Shown: positions 8,831 to 17,045 of the stretch, piece after piece
Layout: the number at the start of each line of letters is the position of its first letter
Numbering within the stretch: the first letter of the stretch is position 1
Source of the DNA: Burkholderia sp. WP9
GTDB lineage: Bacteria > Pseudomonadota > Gammaproteobacteria > Burkholderiales > Burkholderiaceae
Direction of reading: 5' to 3'
Length of the DNA stretch: 64,000 nt
Assembly (NCBI RefSeq): GCF_900104795.1
Contig: NZ_FNTG01000002.1
Coordinates: 1,984,001 to 2,048,000 of the forward strand
Translations under genes and position numbers: made by a program
Notes under the pieces: model-generated
The model's input: only the letters and a program-made list of their open reading frames with translations
Database searches by the model: none
What the model was told of the DNA's origin: nothing

Positions 8831-9483
8831 CGTTTTCCCTTCAGTCCGAGACGGCGTTCGAGCCGCCGCAATCCATAGACGAGCGGCAGGCTGAGTCCGA
8901 GGTAAAGCAACGCGACCAGCGTGAAGACCGTCATGTTCTGAAACGTGGACGAAGCGATGAGCTGTCCGGCGCGCGTCATTTCGGCGACGGTGATAGTCGA
9001 TGCGAGCGACGAGTCCTTGAGCATCATCACGAGCGTATTGCCATATGGCGGCAGTGCGATCCGGAACGCCTGCGGCAATACCACGCGCCGCATGATCATT
9101 GCGCCGCGCATGCCGATAGACTGCGCCGCTTCGATCTGCCCGTGATCGATCGCCTGAATGCCGGCGCGAAAGTTCTCCGCCTGATACACCGAGTACGCGA
9201 CGCCAAGGCCAATGAAACCCGCCTGGAACGCCGACAATTGCACGCCGAGGTCCGGCAGCACAAAGTAGATGTAAAAGAGCTGAACGATGATGGGCAGGCC
9301 GCGGATCACGTTGATAAAAGTCGCGGCGGCGTTCGATACGATGCGGTTGCTGGACACGCGCATCAGCGCGAGCACGAGGCCGAGCACGGTGCTCAGAACG
9401 AACGAGCAGAAGGTGATCTCGATCGTGACAACCGCGCCTTTGAGCAGGATCGGCAGAAACTCGACGGCGTTCTGGAAGAACAT
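8827..9483 (-). CDS. Polar amino acid ABC transporter permease (HisM/GlnP type)
   Basis: This is a 218-residue inner-membrane subunit with about five hydrophobic helices. The coupling EAA loop reads [24 protein letters not shown] and contacts the ATPase. Only one permease gene is present, so the transporter would use a homodimer. It ends in ATGA overlap with the ATPase start and begins 30 nt after the binding-protein gene. It shares the transcript running from 10277 to 6784. Confidence 0.92.
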   Translation of the reverse strand: MFFQNAVEFLPILLKGAVVTIEITFCSFVLSTVLGLVLALMRVSSNRIVSNAAATFINVIRGLPIIVQLFYIYFVLPDLGVQLSAFQAGFIGLGVAYSVYQAENFRAGIQAIDHGQIEAAQSIGMRGAMIMRRVVLPQAFRIALPPYGNTLVMMLKDSSLASTITVAEMTRAGQLIASSTFQNMTVFTLVALLYLGLSLPLVYGLRRLERRLGLKGKR

Positions 9484-9512
9484 GGCGGACGGTCCTTATT
9501 CGGAAAACGACG

Positions 9513-10277
9513 TCATTCCACCTGCCACTTCTTGACGATTTGCGTGAGCGTACCGTCGGCCTTGATCTTTCTGATGCCGGCATTCAACTGCTCCAGCGTC
9601 GCCGTGTCACCCTTGCGCACGACAAAACACACCTGGCCTTTCACGGACGGTTGATAGCCACTGACGAGGCGCAATTGCGGATTGGGATTGTGCTGAAGCT
9701 GGTAGGCCAGAATCGGATGGTCGCCGAAGCCCGCCTTGATGCGGCCGAGTGCGACGTCGCGCATGATGTCGGCGACTGAATCGTAGGTGCGCACTTCCTT
9801 GAAGATCCCCTTCTTGTTCAACGCATCGACGAACGCGGTGCCGACCTGCGCGCCGACCACTTCGCCCTTGAGGTCGTCCATGGACGTGTACTGTCCTTTG
9901 TCGTCGGCGCGCACGATCAGGCCTTCGCCATAGGAGTACACGGTGTCGGAGAAATCGACGACCTGCTCGCGCGCCGGCGTTTTCAGCATGGCCGCCGAGA
10001 TGATGTCGATCTTCTTCGTGGTCAGCGACGGAATCAACGCGGAGAACGTGGTTTGTTCGATCTTCACGTCGAAGCCCGCCGCCTTGCCGGTCGCGGTGAT
10101 CGCATCGACCAGCAGGCCCTGGATCGAATTGGTCTTCACATCGAGAAAGGTGAACGGCACACCGGTGGCCGTCGCTCCAATCTCGTACGTAGTGGCGGCC
10201 ACCGACAAGGCCGGCGCACCGGCGAGCAGCAATCCTGTTGCAAAGACACTGGCGAAGCGTTTGGCGAACTGGAACAT
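9513..10277 (-). CDS. Periplasmic amino-acid binding protein (SBP family 3)
   Basis: The 254-residue product has a signal peptide ([28 protein letters not shown], about 28 residues). The bacterial extracellular solute-binding family 3 core follows: [45 protein letters not shown] and VGAQVGTAF. It captures the solute for the permease/ATPase pair downstream. ATG 10277 is the only start that exposes the signal peptide; the open frame upstream of it crosses the divergent promoter region. It is the first gene of the importer-oxidase operon. Confidence 0.92.
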   Translation of the reverse strand: MFQFAKRFASVFATGLLLAGAPALSVAATTYEIGATATGVPFTFLDVKTNSIQGLLVDAITATGKAAGFDVKIEQTTFSALIPSLTTKKIDIISAAMLKTPAREQVVDFSDTVYSYGEGLIVRADDKGQYTSMDDLKGEVVGAQVGTAFVDALNKKGIFKEVRTYDSVADIMRDVALGRIKAGFGDHPILAYQLQHNPNPQLRLVSGYQPSVKGQVCFVVRKGDTATLEQLNAGIRKIKADGTLTQIVKKWQVE

Positions 10278-10370
10278 GAATCTCTCCACGAGTTGAAGAC
10301 GGTCGGTCGGAATATCGGTAACCGTCAGTTGGTGCATATTATTCGAATCAAAAATATCGGTGGACGAAAT

Positions 10371-10399
10371 TTGCGTATCGATATTCGATATGCTAGAGT
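10371..10399 (+). promoter_or_regulatory. Divergent promoter for the IclR gene with a palindromic spacer
   Basis: TTGCGT (10371-10376) and TAGAGT (10394-10399) are separated by 17 nt and lie 31 nt upstream of the regulator ATG. The spacer contains the imperfect palindrome ATCGATATTCGAT (11 of 13 positions symmetric), placed where a bound IclR dimer would block polymerase. AT-rich sequence next to it (10337-10365) could hold the opposing importer promoter, although no clear -35 was found there. Confidence 0.5.
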
Positions 10400-10430
10400 C
10401 AATAACGACAGAGAACAATTGGGTGATTCC

Positions 10431-11255
10431 ATGACACGCAAGACGCTCAGCGCACCGCCGGAAGTGTCCCCGGAACCGGAGGAAACGCCAGACGCACTGT
10501 TCAATCAGTCGCTGGAGAAGGGCATCGCGGTGCTGCGCGCGTTCAGTGCACAGCGAAGGTCGATGACATTGCCGGAAGTCGCGGAGGCCACGGCAATCAC
10601 CAAAAGCTCTGCGCAACGCATGATCTATACGCTGGAGAAGCTCGGTTACGTGCGAAAGCATCCGCGTACCAGGCGCTATCAACTGGCGCCGCGTGTGATG
10701 CAGATCGGCTTCAACTATCTGGCTGCGGACACGTTGATCGACGTCGCCAATCCATTTCTGTCCGAGCTCACCAATGTCACGGGCGAGACGACCAATCTGA
10801 CCGAGCCGGATGGCGTCGATATGGTCTACGTGGCGCGCTTCGTGTGTATGAAGTTCGTGCCGATTCACATGCCGATCGGCAGCCGCATTCCGATGTACTG
10901 CACGGCGTCGGGGAGAGCGTATCTCGCGGCGCTCCCGGAAAACGAGTCACATGCGCTGCTGCTCGCGAGCGATCGCGTTGCGCATACGCAGTACACCGTA
11001 ACGGATATCGACGAGATCGTGACGCGGCTCGCGCTCGGACGGCGCAATGGCTATGCGTCGAACCGCGAGGAACTGTTCATTGGCGATATGACGATCGCGG
11101 CGCCGGTGCTCGACGGGGAGCGTCGGCCGGTCGGTGCGGTTCACGTCGTTGCGCCGACGAGCCGGTGGACGCCGGCGGAAGCTGAAGCACGCTTGGCCCC
11201 CGCCGTGATCGATTGCGCGCGCGGTATCAGCAACTCGATTCGAACGCTTGCCTGA
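10431..11255 (+). CDS. IclR-family transcriptional regulator
   Basis: The 274-residue protein has an N-terminal winged helix-turn-helix (about residues 22-90: SLEKGIAVLRAFSAQRRSMTLPEVAEATAITKSSAQRMIYTLEKLGYV) and a C-terminal GAF-like IclR effector domain (YCTASGRAYLAALPE, then GYASNREELFIGDMTIAAPVLD). It is divergent from the importer-oxidase operon with a 153-nt shared control region, so it probably regulates that operon in response to the imported compound. ATG 10431 is the first start after the promoter. Confidence 0.9.
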   Translation: MTRKTLSAPPEVSPEPEETPDALFNQSLEKGIAVLRAFSAQRRSMTLPEVAEATAITKSSAQRMIYTLEKLGYVRKHPRTRRYQLAPRVMQIGFNYLAADTLIDVANPFLSELTNVTGETTNLTEPDGVDMVYVARFVCMKFVPIHMPIGSRIPMYCTASGRAYLAALPENESHALLLASDRVAHTQYTVTDIDEIVTRLALGRRNGYASNREELFIGDMTIAAPVLDGERRPVGAVHVVAPTSRWTPAEAEARLAPAVIDCARGISNSIRTLA

Positions 11256-11374
11256 GGGCGGGCGGCTTGATCGACGTTACTCTGTGCGCACCATGATGAT
11301 TCGCAAAGAGATAGACATCCTTATCAAACTCGCGGATCAAGGGCGCATGGAATACGCTTGAACGTCTGCAACCC

Positions 11375-11686
11375 TTAGTTCGATCCGGCGTCGTCAGGCT
11401 GCTTAACCAGAAAATCGTCGTAGCGCCGGTTGCGGATCCACGAAGGCGCGCGGCCACGGCCGCTCCACGTCGCGCCGGTGACGGGGTCCTGATACTTCAT
11501 TTGAGGCGGCCTGGTGTTGTACCTGCCGCGCCGGTCGACGCGCAACTGGTTCGGCACAAGGTTGAAGAAGTTCATGACCTGCCGGACGTGTTCGATCGCG
11601 GCTTTCTGTTCCTGCTGCCAGGCGACCAATATCCGCTCATCGAGTTGGGCGAGTTGCTGCTTCAACATCTTTACCCTGCTGCTCAT
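11375..11686 (-). CDS. H-NS family histone-like nucleoid protein
   Basis: This 103-residue protein has the usual layout: an N-terminal coiled-coil oligomerisation helix (MSSRVKMLKQQLAQLDERILVAWQQEQ), a linker with RRGRYNTRPPQ, and a C-terminal DNA-binding motif (YQDPVTGATWSGRGRAPSWI) whose GRGR core enters the minor groove of AT-rich DNA. It probably silences AT-rich or foreign genes. ATG 11686 follows GGAAAGA; an upstream in-frame ATG would add about 30 basic residues that the family lacks. It is convergent with the IclR gene and divergent from the TetR gene. Confidence 0.85.
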   Translation of the reverse strand: MSSRVKMLKQQLAQLDERILVAWQQEQKAAIEHVRQVMNFFNLVPNQLRVDRRGRYNTRPPQMKYQDPVTGATWSGRGRAPSWIRNRRYDDFLVKQPDDAGSN

Positions 11687-11820
11687 GCTTTCTTTCCGTA
11701 GTACATGACCAGGTTGTTGCATTGCGCCCTGGTGTTTGCGGTTGGCTCGCAGTTGACTCCGCAGGCTCGCCCTCATCGCGTTGCGTAAGCACGCTCAGAG
11801 GACCACCCGAGGCTCCTGAT

Positions 11821-11844
11821 TTCGCATATCAAGTGATATGCGAA
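11821..11844. promoter_or_regulatory. Perfect palindromic operator upstream of tetR
   Basis: TTCGCATATCA and TGATATGCGAA are perfect 11-bp arms around AG. The site lies 58 nt upstream of the TetR start and 135 nt upstream of the divergent H-NS gene. A related element follows at 11878-11891. Perfect symmetry and location suggest a TetR dimer-binding site. Confidence 0.6.
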
Positions 11845-11877
11845 ATGGATTCGTAATAATAGCCAGTTGAATTTTAA

Positions 11878-11891
11878 ATATCAACTGATAT
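11878..11891. promoter_or_regulatory. Second palindromic operator, next to tetR start
   Basis: ATATCAACTGATAT has the same ATATCA/TGATAT half-sites as the palindrome at 11821-11844 and ends 10 nt before the TetR ATG. Bound repressor here would block initiation, so autoregulation is the simplest reading. Confidence 0.5.
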
Positions 11892-11901
11892 CCTTCCGGC
11901 C

Positions 11902-12531
11902 ATGAAGAAGGCGACCCCACCCCCGCGCCTGAGCCGCGAAGAAAGCCGATTGCAAACGCGCACGCATTTGCTTGCCGCGGCGAAGCGGCTGTTTGTCGAG
12001 CGAGGCTTCGGCGCCACTTCTCTAAGAGATATCGCGGCCGAAGCAGGCTACACGCAGGGCGCTTTCTATTCGAATTTCGCGAGCAAGGAAGAGCTGTTCG
12101 TCGAATTGATGCGAGAGCGGTCAAAGGCGCAAGTGGGCGATATCGCCCGTACGCTGAGCGACCCATCCGCGTCCGCGGACGACATTTTGAGCGCGTTGGA
12201 AGTCTGGGCGCAGACACTCGATGCCGAGCCCGAGTGGTCGGTGTTGGGCGTTGAATTCAAGCTTCAGGGGCGTCGCAATCCCGTTTTTGAAGAAGCCTCA
12301 CAGGCGTTGCTGGACGCTCACCGTGATGGCCTTGCCTATTGCATCGGGCAGATTTTCGCCAGACTGGAAAAAGTGCCGCCGGAATCGCCGACCGTCTTGG
12401 CGGCGTCCTTCATGGGGCTTTCGCAGGGCCTCGCTTTGCAGCGGTCGCTGCTTTCCGACGCACCTATCGGCCATATGATCATGGTGTTTCTGCGCGGCTT
12501 GTTAGCCGCGGCGCCATCTGTGCGCTCATGA
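11902..12531 (+). CDS. TetR-family transcriptional regulator
   Basis: This 209-residue protein has an N-terminal TetR helix-turn-helix (residues about 15-62: RTHLLAAAKRLFVERGFGATSLRDIAAEAGYTQGAFYSNFASKEELF) and a variable all-helical C-terminal ligand domain. Two palindromes sharing ATATCA/TGATAT half-sites lie directly upstream, pointing to autoregulation. No transporter or enzyme gene adjoins it; the nearest divergent gene encodes the H-NS-like protein. Ligand and further targets are unknown. There is no strong ribosome site before ATG 11902. Confidence 0.88.
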   Translation: MKKATPPPRLSREESRLQTRTHLLAAAKRLFVERGFGATSLRDIAAEAGYTQGAFYSNFASKEELFVELMRERSKAQVGDIARTLSDPSASADDILSALEVWAQTLDAEPEWSVLGVEFKLQGRRNPVFEEASQALLDAHRDGLAYCIGQIFARLEKVPPESPTVLAASFMGLSQGLALQRSLLSDAPIGHMIMVFLRGLLAAAPSVRS

Positions 12532-12856
12532 ACCTGCGCTTGTCGTTCGCAGCGAATCTTCAGAGCTCGGAACGAACGGCAAGCGCATTCCGAAGCAGAT
12601 GCGGTGCAGCGCCGCATCGCTCGATATAGCTCATTGGGCACAGTCTTCCAGACTACCGACAACCGCTGTCTCGCTGCGGTCTTGTTCCTGATCGGGGTCG
12701 GCTCATAAAGCGCCGACAATCATAGAACCGTGTCCATGCCGTGATCATCGACTGCACGGACAACATCCGCAGTCGATCGATGCTGCCCGCCGCGATCGGC
12801 TCGCCGGATGGGTAACATGTACGCCAGCGGCATTTCATCCACCAATCCTCCTTTCT
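12532..12856. other. Intergenic region without a recognisable gene
   Basis: These 325 nt separate the tetR stop from the next LysR gene. Short open frames here have no ribosome site and no family resemblance. The LysR promoter and operator probably lie in the right-hand part. Confidence 0.5.
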
Positions 12857-13756
12857 ATGAAAACGCTTGCCAGCCGGGACAATCAATTGCGCATGTTCGT
12901 CGCCGTAGCGAAGGCGAGTTCACTGCGCGAGGCAGCCGAGATTCTCGCTATCACGCAGCCCGCTCTGAGCAAACAGATTCGCGCACTCGAAACAGCGCTC
13001 GACACGAAGCTATTTCTTCGCCACGGCCGCGGCATGCAATTGACGCCCGACGGTCAAGCGCTCTTTTTGAAAGTCGAGCCCCTGCTGAATTCACTCGATG
13101 CCGCGTTCGAACATTCGGGGCATCTGTCGCGGCATGGCGGGACGCTACGCATTGCAACCGTTCAAACGTTGATCGCGTATTTCATTCCGGAGTTGAGCCG
13201 GCAGATGCTCGCGCTGTATCCCGATGTTCACCTCACCATTCACTGCGACAGTTCCGCGAACGTGGTCGAAAGCGTGGAGCGCGGCAAAGCGGATATCGGC
13301 TTCGTCTACGAGACCGCAGTGGATGTGCCGGATCTAATCAGCGAACCGCTTTTCGAAGAGCGGCTGGCCTTGTACACCGCCGCAGACGACGATACCGACG
13401 CGCATGCATTGACCAACCTGGCCGCGCTGAAACTGATCCTTCCGCCAAAACCTTACGCGTTGCGCCGCATGGTCGAACGATCGCTGGGCGGCAGTGTGCA
13501 GCCGTATATCGAATGCGATTCGCTCGAACTAAGTTTGCGGCTCGTGTCGATCAGCGGCGGCGTGACTGTCCTGCCGGAGAGCTTGCCGCGCGATATGGTC
13601 GAAGATCGTGGGCTGCGCCGTACACCGTTGAATGCGGTCCCATCGCGCCGGCTGGTCGCGATATCACGCAGCGTGCGCGGTCAGTCGCGGGCGTTCGACG
13701 CCGCACTTGAAATTGCCTTGCGCGCGGGCCCGCAAGGCGCGATAACTTCAGGTTAA
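12857..13756 (+). CDS. LysR-family transcriptional regulator
   Basis: The 299-residue protein has the LysR winged helix-turn-helix (residues 8-67: LRMFVAVAKASSLREAAEILAITQPALSKQIRALETALDTKLFLRHGRGMQLT) and a periplasmic-binding-like effector domain (GGTLRIATVQTLIAYFIPELSRQM onwards). It lies directly upstream of, and in the same direction as, the MHS transporter and class II aldolase genes. Control of that pair is likely but not shown. AGGA sits a few nt before ATG 12857. Confidence 0.9.
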   Translation: MKTLASRDNQLRMFVAVAKASSLREAAEILAITQPALSKQIRALETALDTKLFLRHGRGMQLTPDGQALFLKVEPLLNSLDAAFEHSGHLSRHGGTLRIATVQTLIAYFIPELSRQMLALYPDVHLTIHCDSSANVVESVERGKADIGFVYETAVDVPDLISEPLFEERLALYTAADDDTDAHALTNLAALKLILPPKPYALRRMVERSLGGSVQPYIECDSLELSLRLVSISGGVTVLPESLPRDMVEDRGLRRTPLNAVPSRRLVAISRSVRGQSRAFDAALEIALRAGPQGAITSG

Positions 13757-13857
13757 TCCAGAGTTATTTCTGGGCACATATCCCGCGTCGTTCACCGGAC
13801 CAATACTGACGCCAGTTCGGCCGCCTCCCGCCGACCACCGAAGTGAGGAGATCACCC

Positions 13858-15198
13858 GTGAACGACCCGTTTTCCGCGCTCGAAGGCGTGAGCACAACAA
13901 CGCGCAGATCGCCGCTGCCGGCCCGCTATAAGGCGGTCATCTCGGCCACAGTTGGATCGATCATCGAGGGCTTTGACTTTATCGCCTACGGCACGGCCGC
14001 CGCGCTCGTATTCAACCGGCAGTTCTTTCCCAACCTCGACCCGACGAGCGCGACACTCGCGTCGTTCGGCGCATTCGCGACCGGGCTGTTCGCGCGGCCG
14101 CTCGGCGCCATCCTGTTCGGGCATTTTGGCGATCGGCTCGGCCGCAAGTCGGTGCTGACCTTCTCGTTGTTCCTGATGGGCTTTTCTACCATCGCGATTG
14201 GTCTGATACCGAACTTCGCCGTGATCGGCACGTGGTCCGCGGTGCTGCTCGTCGCGCTGCGCATTTTGCAGGGCATCGCGCTGGGCGGCGAAATGGGCGG
14301 AGCCGTGCTCATGGCAGTCGAGCATGCGCCGTCCAGTCGCGCGGGCCTCTTCGGCAGCCTGCCTCAAATGGGTCCGCCGATCGGCTTACTTCTTTCCACA
14401 TCGGCGTTCAGTCTCTTGAGCCGACTGCCGGAAGAGGCTTTTCAAAGCTGGGGATGGCGTATTCCGTTTCTTGCCAGCATCGCGCTGGTCTTGCTAGGCG
14501 CATTCGTACGGCGAAGCGTTGGTGAGTCGCCCGCCTTCGAAAAAGCCGCAAGCGGGCGACAACGGGTAGACGTGCCGCTGTGGCAACTGCTCACGCGTCA
14601 TAAGAAGTCGTTGCTGCTGGCAATCGGCGCGAAGCTTCCCGAAGTGACGCTTTACTACGTACTCACCGTATTTCTGGTTTCTTACGCGTCGACGCGTTTG
14701 GGATTCAGCCGTAGCGCGGTGTTGCAGACCGTCATGATCGGCGCGGCAATCCAGATCGTCACCTTGCCGCTATTCGGCTGGCTGGCCGACCGGGTAGGCG
14801 TACGCCGGTTCTATATGTTCGGCGCTGTCGTCATGGCGCTTAGCGTCGTGCCTCTGCTGCGGTGGATCGATAGCGGCAGCCTCACGGCGTTACAGGTTGC
14901 GGTGGCTATTGCGCTAGGGTTCAACTATGCGTTGCTATTCGGTCCGCAGTCGGCGCTCTTTGCCGCGCAGTTTCCAGTCAATGTGAGGCTTTCCGGCATA
15001 TCGATCGGTATTCAGTTTGCAGCGGCGATTGGTGGCGGGCTGGCGCCGATCGTGGCGACTTCACTGGTGGCGCAATATCACGGTCTGCAGCCGATCGCGA
15101 TCTATGTCGGCGCACTTGCAGCGCTCGCCGTGCTTTGCACACGTTTGATGAAAAGCGCCCCCACGACGCCAACGCCGCCCCATTCGCAAGGAGAGTGA
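13858..15198 (+). CDS. MFS transporter, metabolite:H+ symporter (MHS) family
   Basis: This 446-residue, 12-helix permease carries the MFS motif A (GHFGDRLGRK after the second helix) and RILQGIALGGEMGGAVLMAVEHAP, the MHS signature shared with shikimate, alpha-ketoglutarate and proline/betaine permeases. GTG 13858 is chosen because GAGGAG lies 7 nt upstream; that site sits inside a 5-codon longer GTG reading. It lies 4 nt before the class II aldolase gene. The pair probably imports and processes one small organic acid or hydroxy acid. The substrate is not known. Confidence 0.88.
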   Translation: MNDPFSALEGVSTTTRRSPLPARYKAVISATVGSIIEGFDFIAYGTAAALVFNRQFFPNLDPTSATLASFGAFATGLFARPLGAILFGHFGDRLGRKSVLTFSLFLMGFSTIAIGLIPNFAVIGTWSAVLLVALRILQGIALGGEMGGAVLMAVEHAPSSRAGLFGSLPQMGPPIGLLLSTSAFSLLSRLPEEAFQSWGWRIPFLASIALVLLGAFVRRSVGESPAFEKAASGRQRVDVPLWQLLTRHKKSLLLAIGAKLPEVTLYYVLTVFLVSYASTRLGFSRSAVLQTVMIGAAIQIVTLPLFGWLADRVGVRRFYMFGAVVMALSVVPLLRWIDSGSLTALQVAVAIALGFNYALLFGPQSALFAAQFPVNVRLSGISIGIQFAAAIGGGLAPIVATSLVAQYHGLQPIAIYVGALAALAVLCTRLMKSAPTTPTPPHSQGE

Positions 15199-15202
15199 TT
15201 CA

Positions 15203-15922
15203 ATGAAACAACGGTCAGCCATTACGGGCATCGGGAACGCGCAAGCGTCCTTTCCCCTCGAAAAACTCGCCGATGCTTGCCGCATCCTGCATGCGAAAGG
15301 GCATATGGCGAGTCTCGCCGGTCAGATTACGTGGCGCGATGCGTCGAGCCGCGGATACTGGACGCCGGCTCTCGGAAAAAGCTTTGCAGAGGTGACGCCC
15401 GCATCGATGATTCTGGTGGACGATGAACTGACGGTGTTTGAAGGCGACGGAACTCCGAACCCGGCAGTGAGGTTTCATACGTGGGTTTATCGCCATCGGC
15501 CGGACGTTCATGCGATTGTGCACACGCATCCGCGACACATCAGCGCGCTCTCGATGCTGGGTATACCGTTGCCGGTCGCGCATATGGACGCCTGCATGTT
15601 CTACAACGACTGCGGCTTTCTTGAGGAATGGCCCGGCGTGCCGATCGACGATGAAGAAGGCCGAATCATCAGCGCGGCATTAGGCGACCGGCGCTCGGCT
15701 TTGCTTGTCAATCACGGCTATATCTGTGCGTGTGCTTCGATTGAAGAAAGCATTTATCTCGCGGTCTCGATGGAGAACGCGGCCGAACTCGCCTTGCTGG
15801 CGATGGCTGCCGGGACGATCAAACCCGTGCGGGCAGATCTGGCGCAGGCGGCGCACGACTTCCTGTTGCAACCGGCGATCGTTAATGCAACGTTCGCGTA
15901 TTGGGCGGGAGATGTTCGATGA
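15203..15922 (+). CDS. Class II aldolase/adducin family protein
   Basis: This 239-residue cytoplasmic metalloenzyme keeps the zinc ligands of the FucA/AraD fold: H107 and H109 in VHTHPRH, and H171 in VNHGY. ALGKSFAEVTP (56-66) provides the conserved substrate-phosphate loop region. Family members catalyse aldol cleavage, epimerisation or decarboxylation of short hydroxy acids or sugar phosphates. AAGGAGA precedes ATG 15203, 4 nt after the transporter stop, so the two are co-transcribed. The position behind an MHS importer suggests a catabolic role for an imported hydroxy acid (inference). Confidence 0.85.
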   Translation: MKQRSAITGIGNAQASFPLEKLADACRILHAKGHMASLAGQITWRDASSRGYWTPALGKSFAEVTPASMILVDDELTVFEGDGTPNPAVRFHTWVYRHRPDVHAIVHTHPRHISALSMLGIPLPVAHMDACMFYNDCGFLEEWPGVPIDDEEGRIISAALGDRRSALLVNHGYICACASIEESIYLAVSMENAAELALLAMAAGTIKPVRADLAQAAHDFLLQPAIVNATFAYWAGDVR

Positions 15923-15925
15923 GCT

Positions 15926-15982
15926 GCGGGTGGATGCTGGTCATACGCGGGCGGGGGTGTGTGTCGATACGCATCCACCCGC
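15926..15982. terminator. Perfect 12-bp inverted repeat between convergent genes
   Basis: GCGGGTGGATGC (15926-15937) pairs exactly with GCATCCACCCGC (15971-15982) across a 33-nt loop. It fills the gap between the convergent aldolase and AraC genes. There is no T-run, so it is more likely a bidirectional, Rho-assisted or barrier stem than a classic intrinsic terminator. Confidence 0.5.
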
Positions 15983-16001
15983 GCGTCGTCAATCGCGTCG
16001 A

Positions 16002-16835
16002 TCATATCTTCAACGGCAACCAGATCTCGAGCCCGCCCATTCCACTCACCGGATCGAACTTCGCGTCATACCGCTCGAAATTCGGCGCATCCGCCGGCAC
16101 ATGTCCCGATGTCGGCAACCATTGATTCCAGATCGTGTTCCAGGTGCGACGGATGGCCGAAACATGCTCGCGGTGACTGAACACCGCGTAGCGTTGCGGG
16201 GGAATGCGCAAGCGGCTCAGCTCGCGTGGCAAGGCCGAGAAATCGCCGACTTCGACGCTGCATAGGTAGTCGATGTTGCCGGCGTCGTCGGCGTTGTAGC
16301 AGACGCCGTACGCCACGTTGCCGATCTGGCCCGGCACTTTGCCGAAGTAGTGGTTGAAGCGCTGCCATTGCGATGGGATCGCAGCGGAGGTTTCGCAGGT
16401 ATAGCGTTCGCTCAGACCCGCAACCAGAAGCGCTTTACCGTCTTCAAAGCGCGGCGGTTCGAGATGGGCTAGCAGGGTTTCGTCCATTTTGATCGGCTCC
16501 ACGAGGGCGAGGTTGTCGAGATGGCCACGCGCGCGCAGCGCGTCGGGCGTGAGCCCGAATTGCTCGCGAAATGCGCGCGTGAATGCCTCGTGAGAACCGT
16601 AGCCGGCTTCGATGGCGACCGCGAGAATGTCTGGTGCGCCGCTTGCCAGGCGGCGCGCCGATTCGCTCAACCGACGCGCGCGAACATAGCGCATCACCGA
16701 AAACCCTGTAGCCGCTTCGAAGGCGCGCGCCAGATGAAAGCGCGACACGCATCCGCAGTCGGCGATGTCTTCCAGTGACAACTCGCGGGCAAAGTGGCTT
16801 TCGATAAACCACAGCGCTTTTCCAACCGGGTTCAT
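16002..16835 (-). CDS. AraC-family regulator with GyrI-like effector domain
   Basis: This 277-residue protein starts with the double helix-turn-helix of AraC/XylS proteins (about 5-105: IESHFARELSLEDIADCGCVSRFHLARAFEAATG, then EAGYGSHEAFTRAFREQFGLTP). A Rob/GyrI-like small-molecule domain follows (about 125-277), ending in GLEIWLPLK with the conserved Glu. The order, DNA-binding first, is that of Rob and multidrug-sensing regulators. It lies downstream of the efflux MFS gene on the same strand, so it may regulate drug efflux. The start could be 12 nt upstream (16847). Confidence 0.87.
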   Translation of the reverse strand: MNPVGKALWFIESHFARELSLEDIADCGCVSRFHLARAFEAATGFSVMRYVRARRLSESARRLASGAPDILAVAIEAGYGSHEAFTRAFREQFGLTPDALRARGHLDNLALVEPIKMDETLLAHLEPPRFEDGKALLVAGLSERYTCETSAAIPSQWQRFNHYFGKVPGQIGNVAYGVCYNADDAGNIDYLCSVEVGDFSALPRELSRLRIPPQRYAVFSHREHVSAIRRTWNTIWNQWLPTSGHVPADAPNFERYDAKFDPVSGMGGLEIWLPLKI

Positions 16836-17045
16836 GTGGGATCTCATGTCAGCATGGAACCAGCGTAGCTCGACGCAGGCTGCCGTATTTGATCGTGCTT
16901 GCGGTTTTCAACAGCGAAGCGGCTTGCAGCCGCCACATGCTTAGCCTGATCGCGTTCGGACCGTTTATCGTCAAACAGTGCCTTGCTCCCACAAGCCCGA
17001 TCGAAACGCACAAATCCAGCCGCCCGGCAACAGGTCTACGGCTGC

